A DNA stretch of 64,000 bases from assembly GCF_003597395.2 (NCBI RefSeq), contig NC_133774.1, forward strand, positions 40,671,735-40,735,734, in the 5' to 3' direction. Below the pieces are notes generated by a model that saw only the letters and a program-made list of their open reading frames with translations, was not told where the DNA came from and made no database searches. The DNA is from Chelonoidis abingdonii. Its lineage: Eukaryota; Chordata; Testudines; Testudinidae. Shown in pieces: positions 1 to 10,873 of the stretch; position 1 is the first letter of the stretch, and each line of letters opens with the position of its first letter. The position numbers and the translations under genes are program-made.

Positions 1-1215
1 ATCTGAATACAAGGCAAGGCTCCATGCACTATCAACAGCCACAATGCACCATGCAACCACATTATTCAGCTCCAGCATAACACGATGCAGCTTGAATATG
101 TCGTCATCGCAAATGGCATCCCTTACGGTCTTTGCTGATCGTGGCTGTAAGAGGTTCAACTGATGGTTGTCTATAAGTAAACCTCGGTTCATAATTGTCA
201 GCAACCCAGTCCCTCTCAAAGTACCCCCTTATCCTCACATATACTGTGAAGCACATAGCATTTCATGTATATGGTATTAAAGAAACTACAGTCCAAATGA
301 GTCAGTAAGCACATTCCGCCACCTGCATTCCTGCACTTGCTTAGCATGTAGCTGAAGTACCTCTTGTCTGGTTAGTTGGACATCAGGATAACGCTTCATC
401 AGCCACGGCAGAAAAGGGTATCCTGGGTTTCCTCAAATAAGTTGGCATGGACACCCCATTGACGAGTGTGTTATGGGGGCTGGGGCAGGGAAGATGTAAC
501 CACTTGCCCATGTTGAAACACACCAGACCTGCAGAACACCCTGGCATTGTTCAGCCTGCTGGTTCAACTGAGGTAGGTGTTCATTAAAATGCCACTGTGA
601 TCCTCAAAGGTCTGCATAATGATGGGGTAGTAGCCTTTCCTGTTAATACACTCATTTGAAATGGGGGACACAGGAGATATGTGTGCCAAGAATTGCACAC
701 GTACAGCTCAGAAAGCCCATCTGTTCTCTCCCCACAGTTAGTTCCAGAATAACTCTGACAGAACTGGGGTCATCTCAGCATTGACTTGCAAACGTCCATA
801 AGCACTGCTCCAACAGTAGATTTCCCAGCCGCAAACTGATTGCCAACAGATCTGTAGTAAACTGGGGCTGCTTGTTTCCACTGGCTGATAGCTGATAGCA
901 ACACATTTCTGGACCATTATTTACTCTTTCAGTTCGGAGCTCTCCCACTCAAGTGCCGGGCAAGCTCCTCACACAGCTCCAAGAATGTCTCTCTCTTCAT
1001 GCAAAAGTTCTTGTCCCATTGCTAGTCACCCCATGTTTCCATTAGAACATGCTTCCCCACCAGCATGTGCTTGTGTTCCTGGGCTAGAGGTGGCAGTCTG
1101 CACAGTGGTTTTTTGCCATTAAAAACAGCATCAGCTCAGTCCCTGCCTCCATATCCACGTGGTCCCATTCAGTTTCTGTCTTCGGACTTCTCCTCAATGC
1201 AAGCTGTTGTCTCTG
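1..1215 (-). pseudogene. PIF/Harbinger transposase remnant, truncated by window edge
   Basis: Reading the minus strand from about 1215 down to 1, conceptual fragments in changing frames match the Harbinger (HARBI1-like) DDE nuclease in the right order. They are a helical N-terminal piece (DKNFCMKRETFLELCEELAR, near 1017-958), the YRSVGNQFAAGKSTVGAVL block (about 870-805), the INRKGYYPIIMQTFEDHSG block (about 655-598), a GNPGYPFLPWLMKRYP block (about 435-385), and a weak FSYMLSKCRNAGG piece where the family has the conserved glutamate. The region around the first catalytic aspartate is not recognisable. Several stops and frame changes make it clearly dead. It differs in sequence from the plus-strand Harbinger copy near 8 kb, so it is a separate insertion or subfamily. 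Its true 3' end may lie beyond base 1. Confidence 0.8.
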
Positions 1216-2698
1216 TCTTCTCTGGCCCCAAGACAGCTGCTTGGTAATTAGGGAGCAGGTGGATCAATATATTTGACACATAACAGCACACCACCACGCC
1301 AGCTTGGTTACCGCTCGGAAATGAATTTTGCAGGCTTAGACCATATTCTCCCACAATTCCAAGAGTGAATAAACAATTTGCCCCACAACACACTGTAAAC
1401 ACATGCACACAGCAATACAGTGAGTTGTGATGTATGAATCTCAGGATAACCCCCGTCAGTCAAGAAGGGTTTAAAGAACACTTGTGGTCACAGTCAGTCC
1501 CAACCTATCACAACTGTGGGCTTGTCAAACCTGAGAATGGGCCCTTAAAAGGGAGGAGCTCAGCCCAGTCTGGGTGACACTGTGAATCAAGGAGAGCCAG
1601 CGCCTTCAGATCAGGCCATGGGATTACTTGTTCAAGAACAGCTGAGCGTTCTGCCAGACTGAGCCTTCTGAGAAAACAGCGAGACACGTTTATTTCTTTT
1701 ATTGACATCCTTATGACTAACACTTGGCCTTTTCCGCCTTTAGCATGCAAGAGTGTAGGAAGTGGCACTGGTACCCTGCTGAGCCTGAAAGACTGCTTCT
1801 CACATTTGTGTGAGGGAGGGATCCTGGAAACATTTTTCATTTTGTTTGGGCTGTTTTATTTTATACCTCCCCTCCCAGAAGGGGATGGACACACTAAGAG
1901 GTACAGCTGAAGGACTTTACCCCTTACTCCAAGCCCAGATCACAGGACTGCTCTTCCACAGGAAGTGACATAAGAGGTAACTGAAGTACCAGCCTTCACC
2001 TGAAGGGGGTGGCTTTGAGACAACCTTTGACAGGATACAAGTCCATATAGCACTATTGCTCGTCATGGCCATATACAGAGCTGGTGCAGATTTAGGGCAT
2101 GATAGTAGCTTGCTAACATTGTGCACATACAGTAACAGGGCATACTCTGATAAGCATGTGATTACTTACCCTATGGATAGCATGCAGTGAAGATAGGGCC
2201 AAAGCCTCTTGCTTCTCACACTGCCAAAGAGTACTGCTCTCTCAGACTTCAGTGGATAACTAGGACTAGTACCCTCCATTCTTAGATTTTTATCCAGTTT
2301 CTAAAGAAATCAATGACTTCCATTGACTTCAAGGGGAACTGGATTAGGACCCCAGCCTGTGAGATGGTGGGTGGTTCTTGTGAAGTGCTGAGGGGACCTT
2401 GCAAGAGGCATTTGTTTGGTCTCTACAGGAGGGTATCACAGGCCGAGCTGAGCTATGAGGGGGTGGAAAAGGGACTGGGATCCTAATCAAGGTTAAGAGA
2501 GAGGCTTCCACTCTCAGACACACTCAACATAGTGGAGATGGAATGTAGCCAGGGAACCAGGGACACAGTAGGGTTCCTTTAAAATAGACACTTTGATCTG
2601 ATTACCTGGCACCAGTATAAATCAGGAGTCCTTATAGGAAAAAGTGAGATGAGAATGAAGCCTGAGGTTCAGGCCCAGTAAATCGACTTAAATGCTAC
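1216..2698. other. No gene recognised
   Basis: Short frames on both strands (for example 1508-1840 minus) show no family resemblance. The part next to 1215 may still be 5' sequence of the Harbinger remnant. Around 2310-2345 there is a short piece with the core TTCCATTGACTTCAAGGGG, typical of very old palindromic MITE remnants in reptile genomes. Confidence 0.5.
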
Positions 2699-2771
2699 AG
2701 GCAAAATCCAGGCCCAACTGAAGTCAATGTGAGTTTTGCCATTAACTTTAGTGGGGGGCCAGATTTTGCCT
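2699..2771. mobile_element. 73 bp palindromic MITE remnant
   Basis: The left arm AGGCAAAATCCAGGCCC and the reverse complement of the right arm, AGGCAAAATCTGGCCC, pair almost perfectly. The inner segment repeats the symmetry imperfectly (CAACTGAAGTCAATG against CCATTAACTTTAGTGGG). A short DNA transposon derivative reduced to its inverted repeats explains this best. No target duplication is evident, so superfamily is not assigned. Confidence 0.6.
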
Positions 2772-4925
2772 AATGAATAGATGTATTTTGCAAGTTAAGT
2801 CTAAGCCCTCCCCCCTTTTTTTTTGAGCTGTGCACTGTCATGGGCATTGTGAAAGTGAGTCAGCTTTGCAAAGAGAAGTAAAAAGGAAAGTTGGATTACC
2901 ACAAAAGGCATGTTTTATTCAAGTAGCCAAGCAAATTTTGTAAGTAACCCATAGGAAAATAACTCCTTGGTAACTAATGGTTTAGCAGGGTTCTGAAATG
3001 GGCTGGAGGTTACCGTACAATCAAGTTTCCTTTTTTGCTTTTTAGTAATGATTCACTATTCTGCTGATTAATCTCCTTCCCATTGGTTCAGTAAATATTC
3101 TGTAGCTACAGTGTTGGTGGATTGTTATTGCTTGAAGTTTTGTTCTTCTGTTAATTTTGGATCAGATCCTACAGTGTTGCAATACTATTGAACTTGGTTT
3201 TGCTTAGGTCTCTGATTTCCGTAACTCCTCTATTACCATGTGGCAGGGCACCCTATAGGCACAATAAATAAATAATACAACAGTGAGAGCTGTAACAAAT
3301 CACAAAATACATTATTAAAAAATTAAGAAATAAATATCCCCCTCTTACTGAAATAGAGATTGATTTTATAATGTGGAATGCTGAGGAGAGCTGCTGGAAG
3401 ATATAGTAGGGCCTGGGGACAAGGAGAATACACTGTAATGGGCATTTTGCTCTCCAGATTGGAAAAATAAAAAAACCTTCAGTGAATGGACGTATTTGTC
3501 AAATGAAAACTGAACTCCTCTGTTTGTTTGCAGGCCAGGTATGATGTACTGCTTGCTTCATCATGTTATGTCAGAACTGACCTGGAGGGAGCATCTGTCT
3601 TTACTGATCAGAAGCTATTTAATATGCCTGTGGTTGTGTGATGTATAATAAAACTCATAAGACCTAAATGGAGACAGACAAAGCTCACTTTTTAAACCTT
3701 AAATTTCACTGCAGACTTCAACAAAGACTTTTGAAATGGAAAGTTATTGATTCCCTCCTCAGATCACCCAGCCATCTTTCTGAGATGCTTTTTGTAGCAT
3801 GGGATAATGTACAGTGGGCTGAATTCTACTCTGTTTTACAGCCTTTGACAACAATGGACCCACACGTGGTTTAAGTCAGAGCAGAAGTTGGCCCTGTAAT
3901 AACTGTATGCTATAGGCTTAAACGTACACTGCAAAAGTATCAGAGTAAAGCCTACATAAGCACAAGACAATAAAATGTTGATCGGGGCAGGGAGTGCAGA
4001 GAAACCCACTCCTGGATGAAGGACAGTGCTGCTGGATGACCACTGAGTTACTTCTGCCTTGTAACAAGGCTAAAGTCAAGGAAGGGAACATATAGTAAAG
4101 CACCTCATTAAAATGATAAGAATATCAGTTAAGCCCATATGTGAGGGGTACTCTGTCCCTTTAACAGTAGAGGGGCCGAGGGATCAGCCCACCCTGTCAT
4201 ATGGGATGGCCCTTTAGGATTCTGGGAGGTCTGCTACATACAAGAACCTAAGAAATAGAAGATATTAATCAAGAGGAATCAGTCCTGCAAATCAGGAGTG
4301 TTTGGGAGGAAATCCCATTACTGTTTAAGAGCCTGGGAGCAGGAGTTTTGCAGAGTGGGCAGGGCAAGGGTCCCCTTTCTCCCAGCCCATTGAGACGAGT
4401 TTTGGGAAGGGGAGCAGCATATATACTGCCTCCTTCCCCATAGCAGGGGAGGCAACAGCAGGGAAATGTGTGCTTACTGAATGTGAGGACTGATGAAAGT
4501 GAAAGGGCTGGCTGAAAGAGAAGCTAGCTAAGGCCCTACAGCTGACCTCAGTTACAGCCCCAGCTCCAAGGAGGACAGGTGGGGGGGCTTCTGCATGAAG
4601 GAGAGACAGGGGACTGCCTGAACCACACTCCCTAACTCCAGGAAAAGATCTGGGAGTGGGCTCCTGGTTTAGGGAGGGAAACCAGAAGGACTGGTTGAAA
4701 TACAGCCCAGCTGCTACCTGAGAATCTGTGACTGGCTTTGAGGTAACTCCTCAGTCGCTGGCTGGGAAGAAGCCATAATTAGCCACAAATCCAGGGTGGG
4801 AAGAGTGGAGTCTGTGGAAGATGCTGTCAGGTAGGGGAAAGGTGGAAGCAGCCCAGGGAAGTGGTGAGAGATTGCAAGGAGCTTCTCCCCTAGCAATTGG
4901 AGAAGCACAGACCTCAGTACTAATA
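2772..4925. other. No gene; AT-rich then GC-richer unassigned sequence
   Basis: 2772-4140 is AT-rich with no recognisable frame. 4140-4925 is richer in G and A, with runs such as GGGAGGAAATCCC and AGGGGAGGCAACAGCAGGG. It resembles the untranslated part of a retroelement, but I see no LTR ends, primer-binding site or coding motif. Similar sequence seems to resume after 5470, which would mean that the 4926-5470 element inserted into it. Confidence 0.4.
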
Positions 4926-5470
4926 GGGTATGTCTACATTGTAATGTAACCCCTGGGTTAGTACAATTCAAGTTAGCAGACCCTGGATTTGTTAACCTAG
5001 CACTTAAGTATCAAGACTCATTTTTAACCACAGATTAGTAATTGTTGAGCCTTGGGTCCCAGCCTCAGGCTCTAGTGTCTACACTGCATTATGCAGGCTC
5101 AAGTCCAACCACACATATTCCAGAATTCCTGGCACCTTCCCCAAATGTGACCACTCTAGCCCTTTGTTCATGGTGCAGTAGGAGAAATCTTGACTGTCCA
5201 GAGGACAAAGAAAGTCTGCCTATGGGATTGTAGGATACTTTTGGTAGACTCCCAGAGCAGGAGTCTAGTAAGACTGTGTCTACACTGTAAAGCAACAGGA
5301 CTTGAACCCTGGGTCCTGGCTTGACTGAGGTTCAAACCCTCCACCCCTTTGGGGTCCTGGGACCCTGGTTCTGAGCCCTGGGTTAGCATGATTTGTGTGT
5401 AGATGGAGGGGGGGGGTAGGCCTGAGCTGGAGTTCAAACACTGGTCTTACACTGCAGGGTAGACATACCC
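4926..5470. mobile_element. 545 bp MITE with GGGTATGTCTACA termini
   Basis: The left end GGGTATGTCTACATTGTAATG mirrors the right end, whose reverse complement reads GGGTATGTCTACCCTGCAGTG. The interior repeats a terminus-like motif twice: AGTGTCTACACTGCATTATG near 5078 and CTGTGTCTACACTGTAAAGC near 5275. The element therefore looks like inverted or tandem arms around a unique centre (about 5110-5270). No perfect 8 bp duplication is visible at the ends. Small frames in both strands here (for example 5089-5295 minus) are shadows of the repeat. Confidence 0.75.
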
Positions 5471-5732
5471 AAAGAGGCCAAGAATGAGAAGTCCCAGATG
5501 GGGATTTAGGGCCTGACATAGAGGCCATTAGACTTTGTGGCAGGGGGTACTATTTTGGACTTTTCTGTTACCCCCAGAAGGGGATTGGATTTAGAGGTGG
5601 CCTGGTTGGAAGGCTAGGCCTCAAAAGTTGCAGACTGTTGTGGAAACAGTAGGAAAGGCAAGGGGTGCTAGAATCCCTGCAATGCTGCATCCTGCAACAA
5701 GAAGGTGCTCTGGCAGTGAGTGCTCTGTACAC
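5471..5732. other. No gene recognised
   Basis: G-rich unassigned sequence that may continue the 4140-4925 segment. It ends in the 8 bp target duplication CTGTACAC (5725-5732) of the following MITE. Confidence 0.4.
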
Positions 5733-6064
5733 TAGTGGTTCTCAAAGCTGGTCCACTGCTTGTTCAGGGAAAGCCCCTGGTGGGCTGGGCCGGTTTGTTT
5801 ACCTGCCGTGTCCGGAGGTTCAGCCGATCGTGGCTCCTACTGGCCATGGTTTGCCGCTCCAGGCCAATGGGGGCTGTGGAAAATGGCGTGGGCTGAAAGA
5901 TGTGCTGGTGGCCCTTCTCGCAGCCCGCATTGGCCTGGAGTGGCGAACTGCAGCCAGTGCGAGCCATGATCAGCCGAACCTGTGGACGCGGCAGGTAAAC
6001 AAACCGGCCCGGCCTGCCAGGGGCTTTCCCTGAACAAGTTGCAGACCAGCTTTGAGAACCACTG
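5733..6064. mobile_element. 332 bp hAT MITE with 8 bp target-site duplication
   Basis: The termini TAGTGGTTCTCAAAGCTGGT (left) and CAGTGGTTCTCAAAGCTGGT (reverse complement of right) begin arms of about 130 bp that pair along most of their length, including the GGGAAAGCCCCTGG and CCGGTTTGTTTACCTGCCG blocks. Identical octamers CTGTACAC flank it at 5725-5732 and 6065-6072. An 8 bp duplication plus CAGTGGTTCTCAA termini is diagnostic of the hAT superfamily. Open frames on both strands here are by-products of the palindrome. Confidence 0.92.
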
Positions 6065-6346
6065 CTGTACACCATGTCTGGTTAATAGTGCCCATTGTCT
6101 GCCTGCATCCAGGCCCCTTTTTATTCTGCCTCTTGTTATGCAAGGATCTTGGAGTTTTCTTCTGCTAAGTTCAAAGGACTAAGCCTGGTGATTAACCTTC
6201 CCTGTATCATTCTTAGCCTCTGCATACACTAGTGCTGCAACACAGAAACTCTGCTCTATGCTGTGAAAGGACTTTCAGGATTCAGGCTTACCTGGAAATA
6301 GTTAAATTGCTTTCCTAGCAGCTAGTGCTGCTGCTTTCTGTAGCTG

Positions 6347-6540
6347 AATAATAATACCTAGCTCTTATATAGCATTTACAAAGGAGGTCAGTATCATTAT
6401 CTCCATTCTACAGATGGGGAAACAGAGGCGAAGAGAGGCAAAGTGACTTGTCCAAGGTGACCCAGCAGGCTAATGGTAGAGCTAAGACTAGAATGCAGGT
6501 ATCCCGAGTCACAGTTCAGAGTTTTATTTACTGGGTCCTT
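6347..6540 (-). mobile_element. MIR-type SINE, reversed
   Basis: The plus strand reads as the reverse complement of a MIR: TTATCTCCATTCTACAGATG, GGGGAAACAGAGGCGAAGAG, AAAGTGACTTGTCCAAGG and TAGAGCTAAGACTAGAATGC. These correspond to the conserved core and tRNA-derived part. It is old and diverged. Confidence 0.8.
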
Positions 6541-6629
6541 CTACCTCCCCGTGAAGTTAAATGATTTTCTTCATCATCACATAGTCCCTTCCCACTGAAC
6601 GCTTCACTTTTTAAAATATCCAGAACACT

Positions 6630-6885
6630 GATAAAATGCTGGATAAATTCATGGTGGCTAAGTCCATAAGTGGCTATTAGCCAGGAAGGGTAAAGAATGG
6701 TGTCCCTAGCCTCTGTTCATCAGAGGATGGAGATGGATGGCAGGAGAGAGATCACTTGATCATTGCCTGTTAGCTTCACTCCCTCTGGGGCACCTGGTAT
6801 TGGCCACTGTCGGTAGACAGATACTGGGCTAGATGGACCTTTGGTCTGACCCAGTACGGCCGTTCTTATGGTCTTATGTTCTTAT
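6630..6885 (+). mobile_element. CR1 LINE 3' end (5'-truncated)
   Basis: GGATAAATTCATGG, TGGTGTCCCTAGCCTCTGTT, TTGGCCACTGTCGGTAGACA and GGGCTAGATGGACCTTTGGT form the usual reptile CR1 3' untranslated region. It ends with octamer repeats (GTTCTTATG and variants) at about 6863-6885. It is severely 5'-truncated, as most CR1 copies are. Confidence 0.88.
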
Positions 6886-7620
6886 GCTGGCTTGACAGCC
6901 TTGGAGCTTGAAGTGCTCTGCCTATTCACAGAGCAAAACAGTACAGGAAGCAGTAGTGCCAACTTTGCCACATTGCCCTCCAGCTGTGACCTGGAAGCAT
7001 CACCAACTGTGAGAAAGAAGTAGGTGCGTTTCCATGTCCTTTCTCTTTGGACTTTCTGTTGGGACTGTCAATAAGAGTGCTAAATGTGGTGGTGATTATG
7101 AGAAATGTAGATATCTGTCTACTGTGAAAAAGACTTAAGCTAACCAATTCAGTTTACTTACAGTTGGCTAGTAAACAGCCATTAGACGGCAAGAAAATTC
7201 AGCATACTGAAACTTCTTGCCTTTTCTTTCTATTTTGGTCAACACTTCCAAATTAGTCTTATCCTTCTTCTTGTTCAGTCTACAATGGACAGTAAATTAA
7301 AAATCTGATCTATAATCATGAGATACTTACCACTTCTTTATTTGCTCTTTCTTGCTGACCTGTATGTTAAGGCTAAGCCTGAAGGGTGCTGAAAACATGA
7401 AACTCCCTTGAAGTAAATGGGCTAAACTCTGTGGTCTTTATTTGGTATTTGACTGCTACAATGAAGAGTGATATTTTAACAAATCCCTCAGCATGTGACA
7501 TATGGTAATATTTGACATTCAGTGCACCTCATTGTGGCTGCCTGTGTGTAAGGGCAGAATGTGGCCCACAAAGAAATGGTTAAACTTACTTCTCTGTAAC
7601 AAAACAGTAGCTTGGAGAAA
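6886..7620. other. No gene recognised
   Basis: AT-rich sequence with no identifiable coding frame or repeat. The PIF/Harbinger element is taken to begin near 7624 with TATGGCTACACTACAC. Confidence 0.4.
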
Positions 7621-7760
7621 GGCTATGGCTACACTACACTTTCATTAGGTGTTTTGGGTTAATATCATCAGCCTCCCATGATGCACTTGAAAGCAACAGC
7701 AAACAATCATTTTTGTGCCTAAACCTGGGTTACTCATGCAGATGCCACAGCATAGCAAGC

Positions 7761-8974
7761 ATGGACCCCTCTCAGCTGTACGTTGTTGTTGTGAGCATCA
7801 CAAACACCTCACGCATCATCCTGCGGTATTTGCAGAGCCCAGCCAGGAGCAGCCATGCAGAAGAATGTGATGCCGCACAAATAGCTGTGCTGGAAGCCAT
7901 GGAATGGAGCAATTTGCACATATTGGCAGCAGCAGCTGGGCTTGTTCACAGAGTGGAACACCACTTCTGGGCCAGGAAAACAAGCACAGACTGGTGGGAT
8001 CGCACCGTGATGCAAGTATGGGATGATGAGCAGTGGCTGCATAACTTTCGAATGTGTAAGGCCACTTTCATGGAACTTTGCGAATTGCTTTCCCCAGCCC
8101 TGAAGTGCAGAAATACCAAAATGAGACCTGCTCTGACAGTTGAGAAGCAAGTGGCAATAGCCCTGTGGAAGCTTGCAATGCCAGATTGCTACCAGTCAGT
8201 CAGGAATCAGTTTGGAGTGTGTAAATCTACTGTGGGGGCTGTTGTGATCCAAGTAGCCAGGGCAATCAATTCACTTCTGCTAAGAAGGGTAGTGACTCTG
8301 GGAAACGTGCAGGACATAGTGGATGGCTTTGTTGCAATGGGGTTCTCTAACTGTGGTGGGACAATAGACAGAACACATATCCCTATCTTGGCTCCGGATC
8401 ACGTTGCCAAAGAGTACATAAACTGGAAAGGGTAATTCTCAATGGTGTTGCAAGCGCTAGTGGATCACAGGGCCGTTTCACAGACATCAACGTGGGATGG
8501 TAGGGAAGGGTACATGACACACACATCTTTAGGAACTCCAGTCTCTTCAGAAAGCTGCAGGAAGGAACTTTTTTCCCAGGCTGGAGAATTACTATTGGTG
8601 ATGTTGAAATGCCAGTAGTTATCCTTGGAGAACCAGGCTACCCTTTGCTCCCATGGTTCATGAAGCTGTACACAGGCAGCCTGGACAGCAGTAAGGAGCA
8701 GTTCAACCATAGGCTGAGCAAGTGTAGTATGGTGGTAGAATGTGCCTTTGGACATCTAAAGGGGTGCTGGCACAGTTTACTCACTAGGTTAGACCTCAGC
8801 AAAAGCAATATTCCTATTGTTGCTGTTTGCTGTGTTCTACATAATATCCGTGAAAGTAAGGGGGAAAAGTTTCTGGCAGGGTGGGAGGTTGAGGCAGATC
8901 ACCTGGCTGCCAATTATGAGCAGCCAGACACCAGGGCAATAAGAAGAGCACATCGATGCGCACTGTCTCTCTGA
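7761..8974 (+). pseudogene. PIF/Harbinger transposase, broken
   Basis: The frame is open from 7713; the methionine at 7761 (MDPSQLYV) is the likelier start. The product would cut and paste its own element in the nucleus. Residues WDRTVMQVWDDEQWLHNFRM, the DCYQSVRNQFGVCKSTVGAV block and CGGTIDRTHIPIL (first catalytic D) are in one frame. A TAA at 8433 replaces the family's tyrosine after INWKG. A one-base loss near 8475 shifts the frame, and VHDTHIFRNS (second D) and then ILGEPGYPLLPWFMKLY and VVECAFGHLKG (catalytic E) follow in other frames. All three catalytic positions thus survive, but no single protein does. The C-terminal HRCALSL is cut by the MITE beginning at about 8976 and appears to continue after it. 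Full-length relatives are about 350-430 residues. Confidence 0.9.
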
Positions 8975-8975
8975 A

Positions 8976-9269
8976 TATGTCTACACTACCTGCTGGATCG
9001 GCGGGTAGTGATCGATCTATTGGGGATCCATTTATAGCGTCTAGTGTAGACGCAATAAAATCAGTCCCCGATCGCTCTGCTGTCGACTCCAGAACTCCAC
9101 CGTGGTGAGAGATGGAAGCAGAGTTGACAGGGGAGCAGCAGCAGTTGACTCGCCACCGTCCTCACGGCCAGGTAAATCGACCTAAGATACGCCAACTTCA
9201 GCTACATTATTCACATAGCTGAAGTTGCATATCTTAGGTCGACTCCCCCACTCGTGCGGACCTAGCCTC
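8976..9269 (-). mobile_element. Multi-hairpin MITE, copy A (inside Harbinger)
   Basis: This is the reverse-orientation relative of the elements at 15753 and 60296. It begins ATATGTCTACACTACCTGCT and contains the hairpin ACTTCAGCTAC...ATAGCTGAAGT (about 9197-9228), GGTAAATCGACCTAAGATA pairing with TATCTTAGGTCGAC, and GCGTCTAGTGTAGACGC (9038-9054). It ends near GCGGACCTAG. The hexamer CTCTGA flanks both sides (next to 8975 and about 9271-9276), a probable part of the target duplication. Both flanks read as Harbinger sequence, so this copy is younger than its host element. Confidence 0.8.
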
Positions 9270-9900
9270 TGAGAGGCTTTGAAAACCGGTTTCATGAATG
9301 ATCCAACACTGATGTGACAGTTGTATGTGTTGTCCCTTACCAACCTGCCCCCTTTTTCACATGTACTGCCCTGTAAACTAAACCCCCACCAACCACAGTG
9401 TGCACAGGGAATAAAGAGCCTCTTGTATTCAATTCATGCATTTTTATTATGCTAACAAACACTGAACAGAGATAGCAATGAATAGCAATGATATCCAGGT
9501 AAGGGCCTGATAACACAGCAAGGGAGGGGCAAGAACACATAGCTTGTTACAATTTCACTGTCTAGCAATCAAATCTGTGGGAATGAGAGCTTTCTGCTCC
9601 ATGAACCATCCCCTGGAGCTGAGTTCAAGGGATACCAGCACTTCCTTCCCTCCCCCTCCCCACCATTCTAGGATGTCTGGGAGAGGAGGATATGGAACTT
9701 GGTGAGGAGGGCAGCTGCTTCTATCCTGGGATGGAACTGTTTCCCCACACACACTTTTTTTTTTTTTTTTTGGCTTCCCTTTTCTTTTTGCTGGCAAATG
9801 CCATTGGCAGTTAGTGACATTTCTTATTGCTGCCATAGATTTTTAACATTGCTTATGTCTTTCTTAGCCTTATTTCCCTAGCAAGCAGAAGTATTAAAGG
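9270..9900 (+). mobile_element. Harbinger 3' tail after the nested MITE
   Basis: Right after the MITE, GAGGCTTTGAAAACCGGTTT and ATGAATGATCC translate like the C-terminal end of Harbinger transposases, but with stops. The stretch to roughly 9600 looks like the remaining 3' part. The far terminus was not found, so the right boundary is arbitrary. An oligo-T run of about 18 lies at 9756-9773. Confidence 0.5.
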
Positions 9901-10651
9901 GAACTATTTTTTTCATTATTACATGAATACTATATAGCAGTGACTGTAACTTTATATTTTCCTACAGTCAGCATTTAACAGCTCACAGAGATGTAATTCC
10001 TGTAGTTTAAAAGATGACTGCCTATGGCAAGATACCAATTCTGGCATACCTTAGGGTGACAGATCATTGTAACAGTTCATTGCAAGAGTCCCATTGTTAC
10101 AAATCCATTTTGCTCTCAACTCAGCCCACCACAGTACTGAAGTAGATATCCCAATAAATTCTTCTTGGTAGTTCTAATGCAATGTGAACTTGCCCTACTG
10201 GCTTTTCACCTTCTTGTCATCCTACAGGGGAAGTCTAAGCCATTGGACTCTGAAGGAATAGCCACTAATTATTTCTGATATTACAAAAAGAACAGGAGAG
10301 CATATTAGAATTTGTGACTAGACAACATATCTGAAGGGTATTTATTCAACACATGAATTCAATTTCAGTGTCAAGTGCTGTTTTTACAGGATTTTTATTT
10401 GTTGAATTACCTTTGTTTTTACAGGAGATGACATCTAGCTGTAATGGAAATATGTTACACACTCTTTAATAAGTTATTCTAATTAATTCATTAAACTGTG
10501 TATGTGTAAGGTGCCTATTGAAAAAAAGGACACCAGACGCTAGATTCTCCAGGGCAGTGTGACTGCTTTGAACCCTATCCATAGATTAGCCATCATAACT
10601 GGCTCAGAAAGCATCCTACCAGTGTAAGGGTGGGTCTTTAGTGGTATAGAC
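9901..10651. other. No gene recognised
   Basis: AT-rich sequence without assignable repeat or frame. The last eight bases (GTATAGAC, 10644-10651) are the left target duplication of the next element. Confidence 0.4.
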
Positions 10652-10865
10652 CAGTGGCTTTCAACCTTTATTCATTTGCAGACCCCTAAACATTTCAAAT
10701 AGAGGTGCAGACCCCTTTGTAAATCTTAGACATAGTCTGCCGACCCCCAGGGGTCCATGGACCCCAGGATGAAAACCACCATTCTATGGTAACAACAACC
10801 TTTTGTGGACTCCTTAGAGATAGTCTGCAGACCCCTGGGGGCCAACCACAACTTGAAAACTGCTA
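10652..10865. mobile_element. 214 bp hAT MITE with 8 bp target-site duplication
   Basis: The left end CAGTGGCTTTCAACCTT and the right end (reverse complement TAGCAGTTTTCAAGTTGTGG) are imperfect hAT-type terminal repeats. Internal GCAGACCCCT/CAGGGGTCCATGGACCCC motifs repeat symmetrically. The flanks are GTATAGAC (10644-10651) and GTATAGAT (10866-10873), a 7 of 8 match. Confidence 0.88.
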
Positions 10866-10873
10866 GTATAGAT

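Noticed and set aside
5665..6075. Overlapping open frames of up to 122 codons on both strands
   Set aside because: They are mirror images of each other because they lie in the arms of the palindromic hAT MITE at 5733-6064. No protein family resemblance.
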